Source: Streptomyces sp. ERV7
Lineage (GTDB): Bacteria > Actinomycetota > Actinomycetes > Streptomycetales > Streptomycetaceae
Direction: 5' to 3'
Length of the DNA: 64,000 bases
Assembly: GCF_001653515.1 (NCBI RefSeq)
Contig: NZ_LYOY01000051.1
Span: forward strand, 1,136,001 to 1,200,000
Position numbers and translations under genes: made by a program. How positions within the stretch are numbered: position 1 is the first letter of the stretch; the number at the start of each line of letters is the position of its first letter. The notes below the pieces were generated by a model. It did not search any database. It was not told where the DNA came from and was given only the letters and a program-made list of their open reading frames with translations. Below are positions 59,233 through 64,000 of the stretch, piece after piece.

Positions 59233-59937
59233 ATGCCGACCACCCGCCACCTCGTCAACCGGCAGCGCCGACTGGCCGCGGCCCGCCCGCCCTCCGCACG
59301 GCCGGCCGACCCCGAGCCGCGCCGGGCGCCCGCGCTCCGCCACGCCGCACCCACCGCCCGCCGGAAGCGGGCGACCCGGCAGGGCCGAAGCCGGTTCCTG
59401 CCCTGGCCGGCCGCGCTCGCCGCCCTGACCGTCCTGCTCGCCGCGTTCTCCGTGCTCGCTCACGTCCAGGGCGGACACGGACACAAGGACGGAGCCGGGC
59501 GCAACACGGCACTGGCCGACACCGCCCGTACCAGCGAGGTGAAGGGCGCCGTGGAGGAGGCCGTGCGCGGGATCTTCTCGTACGACCACACCGACCCCGC
59601 AAGGACCGATGCGGCGGCCGCGCGCCGGCTCACCGGCGCGGCCGTCGGCCAGTACCGGAGCCTGATGGGGCAGGTCCGCGAGCAGGGGCCGCGGCAGAAG
59701 CTCGTGCTGACCACCACCGTCACGGACAGCGGCGTCGAGGTCGTCGACGGGGACCGGGCCCGCGTCCTGGTCTTCGCGGACCAGAGCAGCACCCGTACCG
59801 GCAAGGGCGGCGGCACCACCGTCGCCGCCGCGATGTTCGCCGTCGACGCGGTCCGCCAGGGCGGCATCTGGCGGATCGCCGCCCTCGACACCTTCCAGCG
59901 CGCGCCGGGCGCCGCGACCGACCAGGGCAAGGAGTGA
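59233..59937 (+). CDS. Mce-associated membrane protein, type 2 (second copy)
   Basis: This 234-residue protein has a basic, Ala/Pro-rich cytoplasmic N-terminus and a membrane segment (WPAALAALTVLLAAFSVLAH). The extracytoplasmic domain resembles the 57984 product: VEEAVRGIFSYDHTDPART, LMGQVREQGPRQKLVLTTTV, and end WRIAALDTF. The stop overlaps the next gene (GTGA). Confidence 0.85.
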   Translation: MPTTRHLVNRQRRLAAARPPSARPADPEPRRAPALRHAAPTARRKRATRQGRSRFLPWPAALAALTVLLAAFSVLAHVQGGHGHKDGAGRNTALADTARTSEVKGAVEEAVRGIFSYDHTDPARTDAAAARRLTGAAVGQYRSLMGQVREQGPRQKLVLTTTVTDSGVEVVDGDRARVLVFADQSSTRTGKGGGTTVAAAMFAVDAVRQGGIWRIAALDTFQRAPGAATDQGKE

Positions 59938-60527
59938 GAGCCGTGATTCCTCGACAAGTGGGCCGGGCGGCGGCGCACCTCGCGCTGCTCGCCGCCGTCG
60001 GCCTCGCGGCCACCGCGTGCGGCTCCTCGGCGCAGCCGCCGCCCGAGGTGGACTGGGCGGGCGGGGTCTGCGCGCACCTCGCCGACAGCGGCGCCGGACT
60101 CGCGGTGCCCACGGTCGACCGGACGCGGCCGGTGCGGGCCAAGGGCCAGCTGGTCACCTTCCTCACCGCGCTCTCCGAGCGGCTCGGGTCGCTGCGCGCG
60201 GACATGCAGAAGGACGGGGCGCCGCCGGTCGACGGCGGCGCGGCCGCGTTCGGCACGGCCCTCGCCCATCTCGACAAGGCCCGTACGTCGGTGGGCGACG
60301 CGGTCGCCACGCTCTCCCGGGCCCGGGTCACGGACGAGGAGTCGCTGAAGTCGGCGCTGGACGCGGCGGGTTCGTCCCTCAAGGAGGTGGGCGCGTACAA
60401 GGGCCCCGCCGACGACCTGCGGGCCGACCCCCAGCTGAGGAAGGCGTTCGACGACAACCCGGACTGCGCCCAGGCGATCTCGGCGGCCGGCGCCGGGGCC
60501 GGACAGGGGACGCGCGATGGATCCTGA
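59934..60527 (+). CDS. Lipoprotein of the mce operon
   Basis: This 197-residue lipoprotein has a basic start, hydrophobic core (AAHLALLAAVGLAATACGSS) and lipobox ATAC. The mature part is helical, with WAGGVCAHLADSG and a second Cys in DNPDCAQAISAAG that could form a disulfide. It is probably an accessory of the Mce complex; no family is recognised with certainty. GTG 59934 overlaps the previous stop; GTG 59943 is an alternative. Confidence 0.78.
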   Translation: MRAVIPRQVGRAAAHLALLAAVGLAATACGSSAQPPPEVDWAGGVCAHLADSGAGLAVPTVDRTRPVRAKGQLVTFLTALSERLGSLRADMQKDGAPPVDGGAAAFGTALAHLDKARTSVGDAVATLSRARVTDEESLKSALDAAGSSLKEVGAYKGPADDLRADPQLRKAFDDNPDCAQAISAAGAGAGQGTRDGS

Positions 60528-61236
60528 ACGCGACCGGCCCGAAGCCGACGGTCGGGACGCCGACCGTCCTGACGCCGACCGTCCTGGAGCCGACCGCCGC
60601 GACAGCCTGCGGGACCTTTCGCCGGGGCAGCGTCTCGCCGTCCTCGCCGCTGCGTCCGCCGTCGCGCTCGGCCTGCTCGTCCACACCGGCGCGACCTTCC
60701 TGCACCTCGCCCCGCGCAACGCGGCCACCGACGCCGTCGGTGACACGGTCAACTCCTATATGGCGCCCGAGTTCGCACAGAGCTGGCAGCTCTTCGCGCC
60801 CGACATCACCCGGACCATGACGGCGGTCGGCGCCCGCGTCGAACTCCGCGCCGCGGACGGCACGACCCGGACCGGACCCTGGCGGGATCTCACCGCGCAG
60901 GACCTGGCCGAGCTGCGCGGCAACCCGCTGCCGAGCCGCGTCCGCCAGCAACTCGCCACCGCCTGGACGACGATGCTCGCCTCGCACGACGCCGAACAGC
61001 GGCCGGTCGGCCCGGCCGGTCTCGACAGCGAGCAGTACCTCAAGCGCCTCGCCCTGTCCCGGATGCCCACCACCCCGCACGGCGTACGTATCGAACGCAT
61101 CCAGTTCCGCTCGACCGACACCACGGTCCCGCCCCCGCCGTGGAAGGCGCGCGGCACCCGCACCGCGCCGGTGGCGCGCCTCTACCCCTGGTGGCCGGTG
61201 GGCGCGGCCGACTTCGCGGAGGGGCGTACGTCATGA
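60517..61236 (+). CDS. DUF5819-family membrane protein
   Basis: This 239-residue protein begins with a repeated Asp/Arg-rich segment (ADGRDADRPDADRPGADRRD). One membrane helix (LAVLAAASAVALGLLVHTGA) and an outer domain with the DUF5819 signature (YMAPEFAQSWQLFAPDI) follow. DUF5819 proteins are usually encoded next to an HTTM protein, as here. The start overlaps the lipoprotein gene by 11 bases and the end overlaps the HTTM start as ATGA. Confidence 0.85.
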   Translation: MDPERDRPEADGRDADRPDADRPGADRRDSLRDLSPGQRLAVLAAASAVALGLLVHTGATFLHLAPRNAATDAVGDTVNSYMAPEFAQSWQLFAPDITRTMTAVGARVELRAADGTTRTGPWRDLTAQDLAELRGNPLPSRVRQQLATAWTTMLASHDAEQRPVGPAGLDSEQYLKRLALSRMPTTPHGVRIERIQFRSTDTTVPPPPWKARGTRTAPVARLYPWWPVGAADFAEGRTS

Positions 61237-61872
61237 AGCCGCAACCAGCCGGAGAGAGAGCCGAGTCGACGCTCGACCGGGCGCTCGCGCGGGCGTGCGA
61301 CGTGCGCGTCTGGGCCCATCAGAGCGCGGCCGTACGGATCGGGATGGCCGGGGCCTGGCTGCTCCTGCTCGTCCACGAGTTCTGGCGGCGTGAGCGGATC
61401 TGGGGGCCGGACGCCCCCTGGAGCTGGCGGCTCGCGGAGCACTCGCTGGAGCGGAGCCATGCGTTCAGCGTGCTGCGCTGGTCCGGCGGCGAGCTGTGGT
61501 TCGAGGTGTTCTACGTGCTCTCGGCGGCCGTCGCGGTGGCGCTCCTGCTCGGCTGGCGCACCCGGACGGCCTCGCTGCTGTTCCTCGTCAGCGTCCTCTC
61601 CCTCGACCACCGCAACGAGAACGTGCTCAACGCGGGTGACACGATCTTCCGCATCACCGCCGTCTACCTCGTCTTCACCCGGTGCGCCCAGGTGTGGTCG
61701 CTGGACGCGCGCCGACGCGGACGCGCCCCGGGCACGGGTGACCGCTCGGGCGTGCTGCTGTGGTCCGTCTGCGGCCTCGTCCTCGCCTGGGCGACACTCC
61801 TGGCGCTGCTCACCGGCGGCTGGGCGCTGCTGCTGTGGGGCTGCTGGGCGGGCCAGGGGGTGTGGCGCGGGG
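61233..61872 (+). pseudogene. Truncated HTTM (gamma-carboxylase-like) membrane protein
   Basis: About 213 codons encode the first half of an HTTM-domain membrane protein: SAAVRIGMAGAWLLLLVHEF, then ERIWGPDAPWSWRL, FYVLSAAVAVALLLGWRTRT, LSLDHRNENVLNAGD and VFTRCAQVWSLDARRR. After the helix ending LLLWGCWAGQGVWRGV the protein ends abruptly. The expected second half, with its further helices, is absent. From about 61,872 the meaningful reading is a polyketide ketoreductase in another frame. The HTTM frame happens to stay open far beyond, but that extension is a GC shadow. The start ATG 61233 is coupled to DUF5819. Confidence 0.75.
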
Positions 61873-61875
61873 TGC

Positions 61876-62556
61876 GCGCTGCGGGCGCTGCTCGCCGCCC
61901 GGGGGGACCTGGCCCCCGCCGCGATCGAGCGCGAGGTCAGGAACGTCCTCGCGGGCCGCGAAGTCACCCACACGCTCGACCGGTTGGAGCGGCTGGGCAG
62001 CCCCGCCGCGTACCGCGTCGCCGACATGTGCGACGGCGCGGCCGTGGCCCAGGCCGTCAAGGAGATCCAGGCGGAGCACGGGCGCATCGACGTGGTGGTG
62101 TACGCGGCGGGCGTGATCGAGGACCGGCTCATCGAGGAGAAGGATCCCGAGTCGTTCCGGCGGGTGTACGCGACGAAGGTGGACGGCGCCCGCGCGCTGC
62201 TCGACGCCGCGTCCCAGCTCCCGCACGGTCCCCGCACGGCGGTGCTGTTCGGCAGCGTCTCCGCCGTGCTCGGCAACCGGGGGCAGGGCGACTACGCCGC
62301 CGCCAACGACGCGCTCGCGGGCCTCGGCGAGCGGTGGGCGCGGCGCACCGGCCGCCGGGCGCTGACGGTGCACTGGGGGCCCTGGGCGCCCTCGGCGGAG
62401 CACGGCGGGATGGTCACCCCGCACCTCGCCCGCGAGTACGCCCGGCGAGGGGTGGAGCTCATCGACCGCGAGGAGGGGGCGCTCGCCCTGTTGCGGGAGC
62501 TGGCCTGGGGCGACGCGTCCGCCACGTCCGTCGTCTACACGGCATCGGGCTGGTGA
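61876..62556 (+). pseudogene. 5'-truncated polyketide synthase ketoreductase domain
   Basis: About 226 codons encode the C-terminal part of a type I PKS KR (SDR fold). The active-site set is present: Ser in LFGSVSAVLGN, Tyr and Asn in QGDYAAANDAL, with VVYAAGVIEDRLIEEKDPES and the end LTVHWGPWAP. The N-terminal NADPH-binding glycine motif is missing, and no in-frame start codon lies near the junction. The frame is open back to 61390, but that part is antisense or off-frame to the HTTM gene. The KS-bearing gene starts one base after its stop, so both belonged to one PKS operon. Confidence 0.75.
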
Positions 62557-62557
62557 C

Positions 62558-64000
62558 ATGGCCGACGGGAAGCCGACCGCAGGGAATGTGCGTGCTCGTC
62601 AGGTGCCGGTGGCCATCGTCGGCATGGCCGTCCTGCTGCCCGGCGCCGAGGACCTGGACGCGTACTGGCGCAACCTCGTCGACGGTGTGGACGCCGTACG
62701 GGAGGTGCCCGAGGGGCGCTGGGACCCGGTGTACTACCGGCCCGGGGACCCGGGCGGCGCCGCCGACCGGATCTACTGCCGGCGCGGCGGCTTCGTGGAC
62801 GGCCTGGCCGAGGTCGACGCCGCCCGCTTCGGCATCATGCCCGGCTCGGTCGCGGGCACCGAGCCCGACCAGCTCATCGCGCTCTCGGTCGCGGCCCGGG
62901 CGATCGCGGACGCGGGCGGCGAGGAGCGGCTGCCCGAGCGCGGCCGGGTCGGGGTGGTCCTCGGCCGGGGCGGCTACCTCAACCCGGGCCTGGTCCGCCT
63001 CGACCAACGGGTGCGCACCGCCCACCAGTTGACCCGCACCCTGGGCGAACTGCTGCCGCACCTCGCCCCGGACCAGCTCGACCGGGTGCGGGACGCCTTC
63101 ACCGAAACGCTGGGGCCCGAGCACCCGGAGTCCGCCATCGGGCTCGTCCCCAACCTGGCGGCGTCCCGGATCGCCAACCGCCTCGACCTGCGGGGCCCGG
63201 CGTACACGGTGGACGCGGCCTGCGCGTCCTCGCTGATCGCGGTCGACCAGGCGGTGGGCGAACTGGCCTCGGGCCGCTGCGACCTGATGCTCGCGGGCGG
63301 GGTCCACCACTGCCACGACATCACCCTGTGGAGCGTCTTCGCCCAGTTGCGCGCCCTCTCGCCGAGCCAGCGCAGCCGCCCCTTCCACGCGGCGGCCGAC
63401 GGCATCCTCATCGGCGAGGGCACGGGCGTCGTCGTCCTCAAGCGCCTCGCGGACGCCGAACGCGACGGCGACCGGGTGTACGCGGTGATCCGGGGCACCG
63501 GCGTGGCGGGCGACGGCCGCGCCGCCGGGCTGATGAACCCCGACCCGGGCGGCCAGACCCGCGCGGTCCGCCAGGCCTGGCGGGCGGCGGGTCTCGATCC
63601 GCGCGCCCCCGACTCCCTCGGCCTCCTGGAGGCGCACGGCACCGGCACCCCGGCGGGCGACGCGGCCGAACTGGCCACGCTGACCGAGGTGTTCGGGTCG
63701 GGCGCGGACGGCGCCGCCGCACCCGTCGTCGGCTCGGTGAAGTCGATGATCGGCCACTGCATGCCCGCGGCGGGCGTCGCCGGCCTGGTGAAGGCGGCCC
63801 TCGCCGTGCACCACGCGACGCTGCTGCCGACCCTGCACTGCGAGGACCCGCACCCCGCCCTCGCCCGCACCCGGTTCCGCCCGGCGGCCCTCGCCCGCCC
63901 CTGGGAGGGGCCCCTGCGCCGGGCCGCCGTCAACGCGTTCGGGTTCGGCGGGATCAACGCCCATGTGGTCCTGGAGCAGGCGCCGGGAGCCGCGCCCGCC
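62558..64000 (+). CDS. Type I PKS, PUFA-synthase-like ketosynthase (partial, runs off window)
   Basis: The 481 codons shown are a near-complete beta-ketoacyl synthase. It starts with VPVAIVGMAVLLPGAEDLDA and has the nucleophile in VDAACASSLIAVD, the first His in LEAHGTGTPAGDAAEL and the Lys/His in KSMIGHCMPAAG; it ends in NAFGFGGINAHVVLE. The extra segment between residues 125 and 200 (GRGGYLNPGLVRLDQRV) and the upstream stand-alone KR suggest the PfaA or PfaA-like iterative type rather than a modular PKS. Further domains would lie beyond 64000. ATG 62558. Confidence 0.85.
   Translation, partial: MADGKPTAGNVRARQVPVAIVGMAVLLPGAEDLDAYWRNLVDGVDAVREVPEGRWDPVYYRPGDPGGAADRIYCRRGGFVDGLAEVDAARFGIMPGSVAGTEPDQLIALSVAARAIADAGGEERLPERGRVGVVLGRGGYLNPGLVRLDQRVRTAHQLTRTLGELLPHLAPDQLDRVRDAFTETLGPEHPESAIGLVPNLAASRIANRLDLRGPAYTVDAACASSLIAVDQAVGELASGRCDLMLAGGVHHCHDITLWSVFAQLRALSPSQRSRPFHAAADGILIGEGTGVVVLKRLADAERDGDRVYAVIRGTGVAGDGRAAGLMNPDPGGQTRAVRQAWRAAGLDPRAPDSLGLLEAHGTGTPAGDAAELATLTEVFGSGADGAAAPVVGSVKSMIGHCMPAAGVAGLVKAALAVHHATLLPTLHCEDPHPALARTRFRPAALARPWEGPLRRAAVNAFGFGGINAHVVLEQAPGAAPA

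Noticed and set aside
61390..61875. N-terminal extension of the KR frame
   Set aside because: It lies over the supported HTTM frame, is Ser/Arg/Pro-rich, and lacks the Rossmann glycine motif expected there.
61233..63032. HTTM frame read as one 600-residue protein
   Set aside because: After about residue 213 the sequence becomes Arg/Gly/Pro-rich and runs over the KR and KS genes in a wrong frame.

Overview
The window is high-GC actinobacterial DNA and almost certainly comes from a Streptomyces chromosome. The evidence is the third-position GC bias with long antisense shadow ORFs, many GTG starts, GTGA and ATGA stop/start overlaps, TAT and lipoprotein signals, XRE/DUF397/anti-sigma-like regulatory clusters, a PcaV-type protocatechuate operon and a Streptomyces-style mce operon. 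No rRNA, CRISPR array, transposase or integrase is visible. One tRNA is present, tRNA-Leu(GAG).

Left part (1-22.4 kb). This part holds secreted proteins (a YVTN-type propeller, a peptidoglycan-binding protein and a GATase-like protein with a C-terminal jelly-roll). Next comes a ribose-type operon: LacI regulator, RbsA, a fused RbsC-RbsB, RbsK and RbsD. It starts behind two LacI-type operator boxes 22 bp apart and an array of 12-bp repeats. Then follow a secreted protein of unknown function, an L,D-transpeptidase-like secreted protein, a 2-oxoglutarate/Fe(II) oxygenase preceded by a 24-codon cysteine-containing leader peptide, an M4 thermolysin-type protease, a SnoaL-like protein, the divergent ohr/ohrR pair with a clear operator, an orphan sugar-binding lipoprotein, a TetR/MFS efflux pair and a conserved hypothetical.

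Middle part (22.5-48.6 kb). A tyrosine phosphatase with a degraded 3' end runs into tRNA-Leu. A stand-alone bc1-type cytochrome b and a TAT-exported phospholipase C follow, then an FAD-dependent oxidoreductase facing the pca locus (pcaV, pcaI, pcaJ, pcaH, pcaG, pcaL). The pca operon lacks pcaB and pcaF. After it come a VWA/membrane-protein pair, a divergent XRE and MmyB-domain pair around a 14-bp palindrome, a SARP gene remnant, an ATPase/XRE/DUF397 regulatory module, an exported phytoene-dehydrogenase-like flavoenzyme, a YchJ/SEC-C protein, a phenoxazinone-synthase-like multicopper oxidase, an MFS exporter with a C-terminal winged-helix-like domain, and a urea transporter.

Right part (48.6-64 kb). 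One long mce transport operon contains two YrbE permeases, MceA-F, four Mce-associated proteins arranged as two copies of a two-gene unit, a lipoprotein, a DUF5819 protein and an HTTM protein. The expected ATPase at its head is missing apart from a probable C-terminal tail. The HTTM gene stops abruptly near 61,870, and the sequence then continues in another frame as the second half of a polyketide synthase ketoreductase. A PUFA-synthase-like type I PKS follows and runs off the window. Broken genes therefore sit at several boundaries (phosphatase, SARP, mce ATPase, HTTM, ketoreductase), which suggests repeated rearrangement in an accessory part of the chromosome.
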